DNA of 64,000 nucleotides, from assembly GCA_029251165.1 (NCBI GenBank), contig JAQXDW010000072.1:62001-126000 (forward strand), written 5' to 3'. Position 1 is the first letter of the stretch. The number at the start of each line of letters is the position of its first letter. The stretch comes from Myxococcota bacterium (GTDB lineage Bacteria; Myxococcota_A; UBA796). A program made the position numbers and the translations under genes. Under the pieces are notes generated by a model. It was not told where the DNA came from, made no database searches, and saw only the letters and a program-made list of their open reading frames with translations. Of the stretch, positions 52,574 to 61,319 are shown in pieces.

Positions 52574-52615
52574 ACTGACCGGTCAGTTAGTAACATAAGT
52601 AACTGACCGGTCAGT
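52574..52615. promoter_or_regulatory. Two tandem TetR-type operators
   Basis: Two perfect 14-bp palindromes, ACTGACCGGTCAGT, lie at 52574-52587 and 52602-52615, 28 bp centre to centre. Each belongs to an 18-bp direct repeat ending TTAGT. The core TGACCGGTCA is typical of TetR-family sites. They begin 18 nt upstream of the tetR ATG and may also affect the divergent calcium-repeat gene starting at 52714. Confidence 0.85.
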
Positions 52616-52713
52616 TAGTTTTATACATTCTGCCCGCCGACGGCATCTGCCTCCTGGCGTCGCTGGCACGCCTCCCCTGGCAACCACACGGCGTCTTGGC
52701 GTATTCTCCACCC

Positions 52714-53526
52714 ATGCAGCCCCTCGCTCTTGCTCTCCTCGCCACCACCTCTGCCAGCGAGGAAGGGATCGTCGGCCACGCATGGGGAGGCTGCAGCGAC
52801 TGCCACAAGGGCGATGTCCCAGGCAGTGTCTCCGTGACTCTCGCAGCAGAGAAGACCACCCTCAGCGGTGGCGAGACGATCCCGCTGACGCTGACGGTCT
52901 CCTCCACCGAGACCGACCACATCCAGGCCGGCCTCGACGTCGGCGCGCAGGACGGACGGCTCGCCCCCAGCGCGACCCTGCTGTTTCGTGACTACGAGAT
53001 CACGCATCAGTACCCCCACCCGATGACCGATGGCTCCATCGTGTTCGAGCTCAGCTGGACCGCACCGCTCTACGCCGGAGCCTTCACCCTCTCCGGGGTC
53101 GGGAACGCTGTCGATGGCCAGTCCACGGCCACCGGAGACACCTGGGGCCGCGACGAGCTGGTCCTTGCGGTGATCTCCGACTGCTCTGATGCCGATGGTG
53201 ATCGTGTGGGCGACTGTGAGGGGGACTGCGACGACACAGATGCCGCGATCTACCCCGGCGCAGAGGATACCTGGTACGACGGGATCGACAGCGACTGCGC
53301 CGGAGACAACGACAATGACGCCGACGGCGACGGAGTGGTCGTCTCGGAAGACTGCGACGACACCGACAGCACCGTCGGAGCCTGTCCAGGAGACTCCGCC
53401 GAGTCCGAAGACTCTGCCTCTCCGCAGGACACCGTCGCGCCTGAGCGCGCCTGCCGCGGCAGCGCCGCCGTCCTCCTGCCGCTGCTCCTCCTCGGGCTGC
53501 GCCGACGTCAGCCCCGGCACCGCTGA
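52714..53526 (+). CDS. Exported calcium-repeat protein with CxxCH motif and MYXO-CTERM-like tail
   Basis: A 270-aa protein with a signal peptide (MQPLALALLATTSA), an early CSDCH haem-c-like motif, a beta-sandwich region (about 45-150) and MopE-type repeats (DGDRVGDCEGDCDDTDAAIY, DGIDSDCAG). The C-terminus is CRGSAAVLLPLLLLGLRRR, matching the Cys/TM/Arg layout of MYXO-CTERM sorting signals. The N-terminal half resembles REELER-type domains seen beside a CxxCH motif. It is probably processed and displayed on the cell surface. The ATG at 52714 starts the signal peptide. It overlaps the convergent propeller gene by 19 nt. Confidence 0.78.
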   Translation: MQPLALALLATTSASEEGIVGHAWGGCSDCHKGDVPGSVSVTLAAEKTTLSGGETIPLTLTVSSTETDHIQAGLDVGAQDGRLAPSATLLFRDYEITHQYPHPMTDGSIVFELSWTAPLYAGAFTLSGVGNAVDGQSTATGDTWGRDELVLAVISDCSDADGDRVGDCEGDCDDTDAAIYPGAEDTWYDGIDSDCAGDNDNDADGDGVVVSEDCDDTDSTVGACPGDSAESEDSASPQDTVAPERACRGSAAVLLPLLLLGLRRRQPRHR

Positions 53527-54587
53527 GGGACTGGAATCCGGGCGAAGGCCGGCTCGGAGAGGCTGCCGAGGTACAGCCAGCCGTCGCGCTCCTGGACGCT
53601 GGTGACGATCGCGAACGCCTCGCCAGAGGGGTGCTGAAGCGAGCAGCGGATCGCGCCGTTCGCGTCGAGCCCGACGACGTGGGCGTACCGCTCCGGAGCG
53701 GGCTGGAGTGCATCGGGGAGTCGGGTCATGACCTTGCGCAGCCAGGGCTGGCCGGCAGTGAGATCGATGGGTGAACTGCGCGGACCTGCCAGCGCCAGCC
53801 AGAACACCCCGTCGGAGCCTGTCGAGATGCCGTCAGGGAAGCCGGGGAGGTTGTCGATGATGACCTCATCGGTGCCCGCCTTCTCTCCGGCGATCCAGAC
53901 CTTTCGGATTCGGTACCGAGAGGTCTCGTTGACCAGCACGAATTGCTGCGCAGGGTCGATGGCGACGCCGTTGGCGAAGAACATCTCCGCCAGCACCACA
54001 CGCCCCGTGCCCGACCTCGTGTCATACGCCAGCAGCCTTCCGCTGGGTCGACTCTCGATGATGTCCAGCTTCCAGTGGTGCTGATCGAACCGGACCGAGG
54101 CGTCCGAGACGTAGATGACCCCATCGTCGGTGATCTCCAGGTCATCGGTGAACACCATTGCCTGCCCGCCCGCCTCCGTGAGCAGGGTGGTGATCGTGCC
54201 GTCTGGCGCGATCGAGAGCAGGCCAGCGAAGGCATCGGCGACCAGGAGGTTGCCCGCAGCGTCCCAGTGCAGCCCCAGCGGCCGACCGCCGGTGTCGGCG
54301 AAGACCTCTGGAGTCGCCTCCGGAGTGCTCCAGCGAAGGATCCGTCCATCCTGGAGTCCGGCGTAGATGCGCCCGTGGGTGTCAACGTCGATGTCTTCCG
54401 GGCCATGGCCGTCAGAGATTCGGGTGAGCTGGACGGAGGCGAGCGCGTCGTTGACCGCAAAGGCTCCGGTGAAGCCGAGGTCTGTCGGCGGCTGCCAGGA
54501 AACAGGCTCGACGGACACCGGGACGAGGAGGAGCGCGCCGAGGATGACTGCGATGAGGAGCGCAGCGACGAGGGGGGTTCGCTTCAT
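53508..54587 (-). CDS. SMP-30/strictosidine-synthase-like beta-propeller (APMAP-like)
   Basis: A 359-aa protein with an N-terminal membrane anchor (AALLIAVILGALLLVPV), then a six-bladed propeller with GPEDIDVDTHGRIYAG, DDLEITDDGVIYVSDAS, FFANGVAIDPAQQFVLVNET and GFPDGISTGSDGVFWLALAG. These match the APMAP/strictosidine-synthase-like group, which includes calcium-dependent lactonases/arylesterases. The active-site Asn/Asp positions are plausible, but the substrate is unknown. The ATG at 54587 begins the anchor; the longer frame from 54746 is rejected. Confidence 0.85.
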   Translation of the reverse strand: MKRTPLVAALLIAVILGALLLVPVSVEPVSWQPPTDLGFTGAFAVNDALASVQLTRISDGHGPEDIDVDTHGRIYAGLQDGRILRWSTPEATPEVFADTGGRPLGLHWDAAGNLLVADAFAGLLSIAPDGTITTLLTEAGGQAMVFTDDLEITDDGVIYVSDASVRFDQHHWKLDIIESRPSGRLLAYDTRSGTGRVVLAEMFFANGVAIDPAQQFVLVNETSRYRIRKVWIAGEKAGTDEVIIDNLPGFPDGISTGSDGVFWLALAGPRSSPIDLTAGQPWLRKVMTRLPDALQPAPERYAHVVGLDANGAIRCSLQHPSGEAFAIVTSVQERDGWLYLGSLSEPAFARIPVPQRCRG

Positions 54588-54778
54588 GCCGCCATCGTAT
54601 CGCCTGGGTCCCGCGGCGTGCCGAGCCCCCAGCGCGGGCGCGAGTCCGCTGGGGAGCACAGACTGCCTCACTGTCGAGCTGCGCCGGATACAACAGCCCG
54701 GCGCGAGACACTTCGTACCAACAGAGACGCCAGATTCCACGCTCATGGTGCTGGCGGCACTTCGACAGGAGGCGCACG

Positions 54779-55156
54779 ATGGCTGAGGATTCCTGGTCGC
54801 TGGGCTACAGCGACGGCAGCAACAACAACCTCCGCGTCTGGCTCGACGGCGCAGCGGTCCGCTACGTCTTCAAGCCGACCACCCCGCTGAGCAGCTCCAG
54901 CGGGACCTACAGCGGCGGGAAGCCCTCCAGCGGGCTGGTGCCAGGTGAATTCGTGGTCGAGCTGTGGAGTCGGGTCCAGGCGCTGGCCGGTCACACCGAG
55001 TGGCACACCGAGATGCGGGTCATGGGCAGCGGAGCATTCACTGTCTCGATCGGGGGGGACGAGCAACACTTTCGCATCCAGCCCTGCGTGGCGATCGCCG
55101 ACTTCGACAAGTGGCTGCGCGGGACCCTCGACCTCGGCGCGTCTGGCCATCGGTAG
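54779..55156 (+). CDS. Hypothetical 125-aa protein
   Basis: A 125-aa soluble protein, largely beta (NLRVWLDGAAVRYVFKPT, FVVELWSRVQALAG, FTVSIGGDEQHFRI) with a terminal helix. No family is recognised. A strong AGGAGG lies about 7 nt before the ATG, which supports translation. It stands alone between convergent and divergent neighbours. Confidence 0.65.
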   Translation: MAEDSWSLGYSDGSNNNLRVWLDGAAVRYVFKPTTPLSSSSGTYSGGKPSSGLVPGEFVVELWSRVQALAGHTEWHTEMRVMGSGAFTVSIGGDEQHFRIQPCVAIADFDKWLRGTLDLGASGHR

Positions 55157-55404
55157 CCGTCACGGCCCGAGCCTCCCCAGCTCGCCATAGAGCGGGCTGG
55201 TCATGCGCGGAATGTTGCGTTCGATGATGCGCTTGCACCACGGTCGGCAGACTTCAGGTGGCTCGCTCCAGCGGAAGAGTGCCGGTGAACCACGCGGAGG
55301 ACTCTTCTGCCGGAGACCGTGCATGCAGGCGGGGCGGTCGCTCTTGCCGCCACTGCGACGACGAGCAAGGGGCTACGGCGCTGTAGCGTGTCACACCGTG
55401 ACGC

Positions 55405-56640
55405 CTACAGCGAGACCATGGCATAGACCAGGCACATCTCATCGCCGGTGCCGTCTCCCCAGCCGACCATCTCATCGGTCGGGTTGTCGTAGACACACTC
55501 CAGCGACAGCTTCGAGCCGTTCTCGATGACGTAGGCCTCCTCCAGCCGGTAGAACTGCTGGTAGTCGAAGTCCCACTGCGGGATCTCGATGATGCACTGC
55601 TCCGCCTCAGAGTCCGGTGGGGTCACCGAGATCTTGATCGATGAGCCGAGCAGGTGCATGTGCGGAGTGCCCCCCCACAGGTTGATGTCGAGGCCATAGC
55701 TGAAGGTCGTCGAGAAGCCCTCGGCGTGGTCGGTGGTCGCTGGCGGGATGTTGAGGTTGGTGTCCGCGAGGGGGATCAGGTAGACCTCGGTGCCGACCTC
55801 CTCCTCCAGATCGAGGGCGAACGCGGTCTGGTCGCCGCCGGCAGTCCCGTCGGAGTGGTAGTGCATCTGCATGACAACCTTCGTACCGGCAGACATCCGC
55901 AGTCCAGAGTCTTCCGGCAGCAGCAGCCCCTCTGAGCCCGGCACCCAGCCGCCGATGACCGCAGTGTCCTCAAAGCCCGGCCCACCAAAGCAGGTGTAGC
56001 CCTCGCCGTCCTCTGCTGCATCCAGGGCATCGGCGCTGCCCGAGGGGTCCGTGTAGAGGATGACGTGGTGCACCACGCTGTAATTGCCCGGGAAGACCAC
56101 CGCGCCGGAGACGAAGGTCTCCTCTGTGAGACCAGGATCAACCACAAAGCAGCGGTAGTCATCCTCAGCAGTGTCATCAGGGACATACACCGACGCCATC
56201 TCTCCCCAGAGATCCGTCTCGATGCCAGGCCCGTCATCGGTGGTATCAGATGGAGTATCTGCCGGATCGCCCTCGGGAGCCCCCTGGTCTGCCCAGGTCT
56301 GCAGCATGGCGATCTGATCGCCGCTGAGCGCGCGGCGATCCTTGAGGGGCAGGCAGTCTTCCTCGGCGGCGGGCCACGGCGGCATGGTCCCCGCAGCAGT
56401 GGCCGCTGCGATCGGACCCGCCATGGCAGAGGCCACGGCGTAGTCCTCCAGCCCGAAGGTGATGCCATCGGCAGCGTGGCAGCTCTGGCAGTTCTCAGCA
56501 AGAAGGGGCTGCACATCCCGGTACCAGGTGGCCGTCGGCGCGCCTCCAGCGCTGTCCTCCGTCGTGTCTCCGGTGCTGTCGGCCCCGTTGACTACCGCAC
56601 CCTCATCACAGCCCATCAGTCCCATCAACAACCCGATCAT
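55405..56640 (-). CDS. Haem- and copper-motif lipoprotein, ascorbate-dependent monooxygenase-like
   Basis: A 411-aa lipoprotein (lipobox in GLLMGLMGC). A Thr/Asp linker leads to a cytochrome-c-like segment (VQPLLAENCQSCHAADG) and then two copper type II monooxygenase-like domains. Metal-ligand candidates are VVHHVILY, MQMHYHSD and GTPHMHLLG, the HH, HxH and HxH pattern of PHM/DBM-type enzymes. The start at 56640 has AGGAGG 5 nt upstream, which excludes the long frame from 56910. It may hydroxylate an unknown substrate using electrons from the haem. Confidence 0.82.
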   Translation of the reverse strand: MIGLLMGLMGCDEGAVVNGADSTGDTTEDSAGGAPTATWYRDVQPLLAENCQSCHAADGITFGLEDYAVASAMAGPIAAATAAGTMPPWPAAEEDCLPLKDRRALSGDQIAMLQTWADQGAPEGDPADTPSDTTDDGPGIETDLWGEMASVYVPDDTAEDDYRCFVVDPGLTEETFVSGAVVFPGNYSVVHHVILYTDPSGSADALDAAEDGEGYTCFGGPGFEDTAVIGGWVPGSEGLLLPEDSGLRMSAGTKVVMQMHYHSDGTAGGDQTAFALDLEEEVGTEVYLIPLADTNLNIPPATTDHAEGFSTTFSYGLDINLWGGTPHMHLLGSSIKISVTPPDSEAEQCIIEIPQWDFDYQQFYRLEEAYVIENGSKLSLECVYDNPTDEMVGWGDGTGDEMCLVYAMVSL

Positions 56641-56894
56641 GATCGCCTCCTGCTGCACCCAACTCGTCTGGAGGAAGCTTATCCTCTCAGTCACCCTCTT
56701 CGCCGCAGCGGAGGAATTCCCGGCAGCAGATGGCCCATCGGCGCTGAGGTTGCCCGCTGAGACTCCGAGCACCACACCAGCCTCCGCGTCGTGCCTCTTG
56801 AAAGATCTGCCCGACGAGCCGTGTCCGAAGGAGCCCCCCATCTCTCCCTTACAGCCTGAGCAGCGTCCAGTTATGGACGGAGCAGGAGAATGTA

Positions 56895-57554
56895 ATGGCG
56901 AGAGCAGCATGGGGGTTCGCAGCAGCGTCGCTGCTCATCACTGGGGCCGTGATGGTTCAGAATTCAGGCCTGAAGAGCGACAACGACGAGCTGTCCGAGC
57001 GCCTCCTTGACATGGAGGAAGAGCTGGCCGCGCTCCAGCGCCTCTCCAGCCGCGGTGGTAAAGATCACAGCCCCAAGGGTCGCAGGCTCGACGGTCGCCT
57101 TCCTGATCGCTCTAGGGAAAACAAGCCCACCCCTGAAGATCTTCTCGCGGAGCTTCCTGCCGAGGATCTGCTGAACACGCCAGGCATCGAGCACCAGCTC
57201 CAGGCAGTGATCGAGGAGCGGGTCAAGGAAGAGATCGGCAACCAGCGGGCGGAGTGGATGGACCGTCGTCGGGCCGAGCTGGGTGAGAGCATCGCCGAGT
57301 ACTCCGAAGATGCCGAGCTCGCCGAAGACACGCGCGAAGAGCTGATCGCGGTGATGGAAGACAGCATTGAGGATGCCGCAAACATCCTCCGCTCACGCCG
57401 CCAGAACCACTCCACCGCTGAGCAGGCTCGAGGGTACATGGCCGATCTGCAAGAGACGGTCTACAGCGATGTCACCGAGCTGCTCGGTGAAGACGAAGCC
57501 ACAATTTTCCTAGAGACCATTCACGGCCCCCTCAAGACCCCAAGTGAGCCATAA
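56895..57554 (+). CDS. Membrane-anchored coiled-coil protein
   Basis: A 219-aa protein with an N-terminal TM (AAWGFAAASLLITGAVMVQN), then a coiled coil (LSERLLDMEEELAALQRL), a basic Pro/Arg linker and a second long helical region (about 100-205) rich in Glu and Arg. No domain is recognised; the layout is that of a periplasmic scaffold or sensor. AGGAG lies 7 nt before the ATG. It is followed closely by a calcium-repeat gene. Confidence 0.72.
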   Translation: MARAAWGFAAASLLITGAVMVQNSGLKSDNDELSERLLDMEEELAALQRLSSRGGKDHSPKGRRLDGRLPDRSRENKPTPEDLLAELPAEDLLNTPGIEHQLQAVIEERVKEEIGNQRAEWMDRRRAELGESIAEYSEDAELAEDTREELIAVMEDSIEDAANILRSRRQNHSTAEQARGYMADLQETVYSDVTELLGEDEATIFLETIHGPLKTPSEP

Positions 57555-57573
57555 TGGTCGCTCTGGAGACCCC

Positions 57574-58638
57574 ATGCTGACCCTGCTTATCGCCACCGCT
57601 GCTGCGACCTGTCCCTCCGACGTCACCATCGCAGGAGATCTGACCTGCTCATCGGACATCTCCGACAGCATCGATCACACCGCTGAGAGCTACCTCGGCG
57701 GCTCCTGCGACGACGGAGACTGCTACACCTGCGGCGATCCCTACGCCAACGAGCAGCAGGTTGCTCCCGAAGCGGTCTACACCTTCCAGTGCCAGAAGAC
57801 CGGCGTGGTTGCCCTGCGCATCACCGACCTGCCCTGCGATCTGGACATGTACGTCCTCGACAGCACCTGCGATCCCAACGCCGGCTGCCTCTACGGCTCG
57901 ACGGCGTCCTATGACGTCGACGACGCGGTGGACTTCGAGTGCATCGCTGGAGAGGTCCACTACATCGTCATCGAGGCCTACGGCACCGACCACCTCGAGA
58001 ACGCCTCCGGCCCCTGCACCGACGACGGCACGGAAGATGGTGCGGTCTACAGCCCGACCTACACCCTCAGCTTCGACGTCTCTGAGTCCACCGGCTGCGC
58101 AGAGGACTGCGACGACAACGAAGACAACGACTTCGACGGCGACAAGGACTGCGACGACGAGGACTGCTTCTCCGAGCCGCTGTGCTGCGATCGCGACGGC
58201 GACGGCTACTACGCCATCGACTGCAACGGCGACGACTGCGACGATGACGATCCGACCACCTACCCCGGTGCGCCTGAGCTCCTCGATGGTCGCGACAACG
58301 ACTGCGACGACACCATCGATGAGGGCACGGACGCCTACGACGACGACGGCGACGGCTTCACCGAGGACGACGGCGACTGCGACGACTCCGATGCCTCCAT
58401 CAACCCCGATGCCTCTGAGATCCCTGACGACGGCATCGATCAGGACTGCGACGGCGAAGACCTCGTCACCGGAGACAGCGGCCAGGACACCGGCGTTCCC
58501 TCTGACGGCGCTGGCGGCGTGCTCGACGGCGACGGAAGCGACAAGAACGACAGCTGCTCCTGCGCTGCGGGACCGGCCGGCGCGCCGATGGTCCTTCTGC
58601 CGCTGCTGATTGCGCTGCGTCGGCGTCGGCGTCAGTAG
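57574..58638 (+). CDS. MopE-type calcium-repeat protein with MYXO-CTERM-like tail
   Basis: A 354-aa exported protein. The signal peptide is MLTLLIATAAA. A Cys-rich N-terminal beta domain (about 12-180) is followed by Asp-rich repeats (DCDDNEDNDFDGDKDCDDED, PELLDGRDNDCDDTIDEGTD). The tail is CSCAAGPAGAPMVLLPLLIA followed by LRRRRRQ, a sorting-signal layout. Cleavage at the Cys would leave a surface-anchored protein. The ATG at 57574 has GGAG 5 nt upstream. It is read in the same direction as the coiled-coil gene, 19 nt later. Confidence 0.8.
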   Translation: MLTLLIATAAATCPSDVTIAGDLTCSSDISDSIDHTAESYLGGSCDDGDCYTCGDPYANEQQVAPEAVYTFQCQKTGVVALRITDLPCDLDMYVLDSTCDPNAGCLYGSTASYDVDDAVDFECIAGEVHYIVIEAYGTDHLENASGPCTDDGTEDGAVYSPTYTLSFDVSESTGCAEDCDDNEDNDFDGDKDCDDEDCFSEPLCCDRDGDGYYAIDCNGDDCDDDDPTTYPGAPELLDGRDNDCDDTIDEGTDAYDDDGDGFTEDDGDCDDSDASINPDASEIPDDGIDQDCDGEDLVTGDSGQDTGVPSDGAGGVLDGDGSDKNDSCSCAAGPAGAPMVLLPLLIALRRRRRQ

Positions 58639-58639
58639 T

Positions 58640-58706
58640 CAGCCCCTGCTGGGGTGACCTCAGCCCCTGCTGGGGTGACCTCAGGCAGCCCCTGCTGGGG
58701 TGACCT
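58640..58706. repeat. Three 21-bp repeats between convergent genes
   Basis: Three exact copies of a 21-bp unit starting CAGCCCCTGCTGGGG lie at 58640-58660, 58661-58681 and 58686-58706. The first two are adjacent and a 4-nt spacer precedes the third. Each unit contains CCCC-TGCT-GGGG, a short stem with a 4-nt loop. The array fills the space after the stop of the upstream calcium-repeat gene and before the convergent 851-aa gene. No T-run follows, so simple termination is unlikely. Confidence 0.85.
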
Positions 58707-58763
58707 CACGGCCCCGCTCGACTGCTGCGATGCGTCCAGCCGAGCGCTCCAGAGGGTGCGCCG

Positions 58764-61319
58764 TCAGCGGCGACGTCGTGCGAGCCCCAGCAGAGAGAGC
58801 AGCCCAAAGAACACCACGCTCTTGCCGCTGCCGCAGCCAGCCTTGTCATCGTCCAGGCCGGCGCCGAGCAGGCCGGTGTCCAGGGCGCAGTCTTCATCGA
58901 TGACGCCGTCGCAGTTGTTGTCCACCGCGTCACACATCTCGACGGCACCCGGGTAGACCCAGCCGTTCTCGTCGTTGCAGTCGCCGTCGTCGGTGGTGTA
59001 GCCGTCGACATCAGCGTCGATGCTGTCGTCTTCGTCGATCTCACCGTCGCAGTCATCGTCGATGCCGTTTCCAGAGACCTCCTCGCCCGCCGGACTGACA
59101 TCGGTGTTGCCGTCATCGCAGTCGCCGCCCAGCTCGGTGTAGCCGTCGCCGTCGTCATCGCTGGTGTCGCCGCCCTCGTCGACCTCGCCGTCGCAGTCGT
59201 CGTCCATGCCGTTGTCGGGCAGCTCTGCGGCGTCTGGGCTGGTGGCGTCGTTGCTGTCGTCGCAGTCTCCAGCGACCTCAGAGTAGCCATCACCGTCGTC
59301 ATCATAGACGCTGGTTCCCTCGTCGGCGGTGCCGTCGCAGTCGTTGTCCTTGCCGTCGGGGAGCTCAGGCGCACCGGGGTAGATGCTGTCGTCGGTGTCG
59401 TCGCAGTCGCCAGCCCAGGTGGTGTAGCCGTCGCCGTCGCCGTCGAAGGTGCCGTCGTCGACCACACCGTCGCAGTCGTCATCGATGCCGTTTCCGTCGA
59501 TCTCGGTGAGCCCGGGGTTGGCGTCCGGGTCGCCGTCCGAGCAGTCTCCCTCCAGCTCAGTGTAGCCGTCGCCGTCGTCGTCGTAGCACTCGGTGTCCTC
59601 GTCGATGGTGCCGTCGCAGTCCTCGTCGATGCCGTCGCAGGACTCCTCCGCTGCCGGACTGACGGAGGCGTCGGAGTCGTCACAGTCTCCGCCATCCTCG
59701 GTGAAGCCGTCGCCGTCGTCGTCGTACCAGTCGGTGCCCTCATCGACCGTGCCGTCGCAGTCACCGTCGATGCCGTCCGCAGACTCCACCGCGCCGGGGT
59801 AGACCGTGGCGTCGCTGTCGTCACAGTCCGTGCCGCCGGTGACCACGTCACAGTCGTAGCCGTCGCCATCGACATCGGTCAGATCTGCGCCGTCACAGTC
59901 GTTGTCGATGCCGTCGTAGGGCACCTCCTCGGCGTCGGGGTTGGTGCTGGCGTCGGCATCGTCGCAGTCGCCGTCCGTCTCGAGGTAGCCGCTGCCGGGG
60001 TCGCAGCCCTCGGTGGAGGTGTCGCTGTCTCCGAAGCCATCACCATCGGCGTCGGGGTACCAGGTGCTGGTGACGCCCTCGTCGATGCTGCCGTCGCAGT
60101 CGTTGTCGACCGCATCGCAGACCTCGGCAGCGCCCGGGTTGATTGCCGCGTCGTCGTCGTCGCAGTCGGTGTTGTCGGTGATGTAGCCGCTCTCGGCATC
60201 ACAGGTGCTGACCGAATAGTCGGGGTCACCGTAGCCGTCGCCGTCGTCGTCCGCGTAGAACGTGCCGGTCAGTCCCTCGTCGGTGCTGCCGTCGCAGTCG
60301 TCGTCCTCGCCGTTGCAGACCTCGGTGGCGCCCGGGTTGATTGCCGCGTCGGTGTCGTCGCAGTCGCTCTTGTCGTCGACGTAGCCGCTGGGCGGATCGC
60401 AGGCGCGGTAGCCGACGCTGGCGTCTCCGTAGCTGTCGCCGTCAGCGTCCTGGTAGTACGTCGTCGGATCGACCGCATCGCCCTCGTCGATGAGGGTGTC
60501 ACAGTCGTTGTCGACGCCATCGCAGTACTCGGTCGCGCCGGGGTAGATCGAGGCATCGGAGTCGTCGCAGTCGTCGCCACCGCAGGTGTCATCCTGGTAG
60601 CCGTCGCCGTCGCTGTCTTGGCAGACGCCCTGGTAGAGGTTCTCCCAGAAGTTCACGTTCCGGCCAGATACGGAGTAGCCGCTGCAGGAGCCGAGCAGGG
60701 AGTTGACATCGCCAGAGGCGACCACGTCGTAGGGCGTGCGCCCGGTCGAAGCGGTGGAGGTCTGATCCACCGAGATCATCGCGGTGCCGCCGTAGCGGAT
60801 CAGGGCAGTGCCGCCGGAGATGGCATTGGATGCCGCGACGTGCATCGTGGTCACCGTGTTGGTGATCTGATCGGTGGTGATGGAGGTGGTCGTGGTGCAG
60901 CCGGAGCCTGCCAGGGTCGAGGACCCCAGCGACATGCCGGTGCCGAGACCGGAGAGCAGCCCGTTGACGTTGCCGTTGGCACCGCCCCAGCTGGAGGAGT
61001 AGCCCCAGTCTCCCGAGACCACCAGCCGACCGCCGCCGTCGACGAAGGAGCGCAGCCCCGAGATCTGAGTGGTGCTGAACCCGCTGGCGGGCAGCAGGAT
61101 GATCACCAGCTTGTAGCCCGACCAGCTCGAAGGCCAGCTCGCCGAGCTCGTGGTGGTGACGCTGGCGCCGACGCTGGTCAGCGTCGAGGAGAGCGGGGAG
61201 ACCTCAGCGGAGGAGATGTAGCTGGAGTTGTAGTAGATCCAGGTGTCCGCGCCCCATGCCGAGGGAGACGCGAGCGCTCCGGCAATGAGGAGCGCGCCGG
61301 TCGCGATGGTGCGGCTCAT
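58764..61319 (-). CDS. Large MopE-type calcium-repeat surface protein with MYXO-CTERM-like tail
   Basis: An 851-aa exported protein. After a signal peptide (ATGALLIAGALASPSAWG) there is an N-terminal region of about 220 residues with VIILLPASGF and LRSFVDGGGRLVVSGD, similar to GATase1-like/DUF4350 folds. About 11 repeats of roughly 50 residues follow, each with a DCDD loop, a PGA turn and a closing segment such as DNDCDGTVDEGT. The C-terminus is GCGSGKSVVFFGLLSLLGLA followed by RRRR. It is probably a calcium-stiffened surface stalk. It overlaps the upstream lipoprotein gene by ATGA. Confidence 0.85.
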   Translation of the reverse strand: MSRTIATGALLIAGALASPSAWGADTWIYYNSSYISSAEVSPLSSTLTSVGASVTTTSSASWPSSWSGYKLVIILLPASGFSTTQISGLRSFVDGGGRLVVSGDWGYSSSWGGANGNVNGLLSGLGTGMSLGSSTLAGSGCTTTTSITTDQITNTVTTMHVAASNAISGGTALIRYGGTAMISVDQTSTASTGRTPYDVVASGDVNSLLGSCSGYSVSGRNVNFWENLYQGVCQDSDGDGYQDDTCGGDDCDDSDASIYPGATEYCDGVDNDCDTLIDEGDAVDPTTYYQDADGDSYGDASVGYRACDPPSGYVDDKSDCDDTDAAINPGATEVCNGEDDDCDGSTDEGLTGTFYADDDGDGYGDPDYSVSTCDAESGYITDNTDCDDDDAAINPGAAEVCDAVDNDCDGSIDEGVTSTWYPDADGDGFGDSDTSTEGCDPGSGYLETDGDCDDADASTNPDAEEVPYDGIDNDCDGADLTDVDGDGYDCDVVTGGTDCDDSDATVYPGAVESADGIDGDCDGTVDEGTDWYDDDGDGFTEDGGDCDDSDASVSPAAEESCDGIDEDCDGTIDEDTECYDDDGDGYTELEGDCSDGDPDANPGLTEIDGNGIDDDCDGVVDDGTFDGDGDGYTTWAGDCDDTDDSIYPGAPELPDGKDNDCDGTADEGTSVYDDDGDGYSEVAGDCDDSNDATSPDAAELPDNGMDDDCDGEVDEGGDTSDDDGDGYTELGGDCDDGNTDVSPAGEEVSGNGIDDDCDGEIDEDDSIDADVDGYTTDDGDCNDENGWVYPGAVEMCDAVDNNCDGVIDEDCALDTGLLGAGLDDDKAGCGSGKSVVFFGLLSLLGLARRRR

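Noticed and set aside
55160..55324. 54-aa minus-strand frame with a CRPWC motif
   Set aside because: No SD and no support from composition. It lies in the short gap between the 125-aa gene and the copper-motif lipoprotein and may be chance.
58706..59875. 399-aa minus-strand frame rich in Thr and Ala
   Set aside because: It is a frame-shifted reading of the calcium-repeat gene. The repeat DNA opens long frames in other phases.
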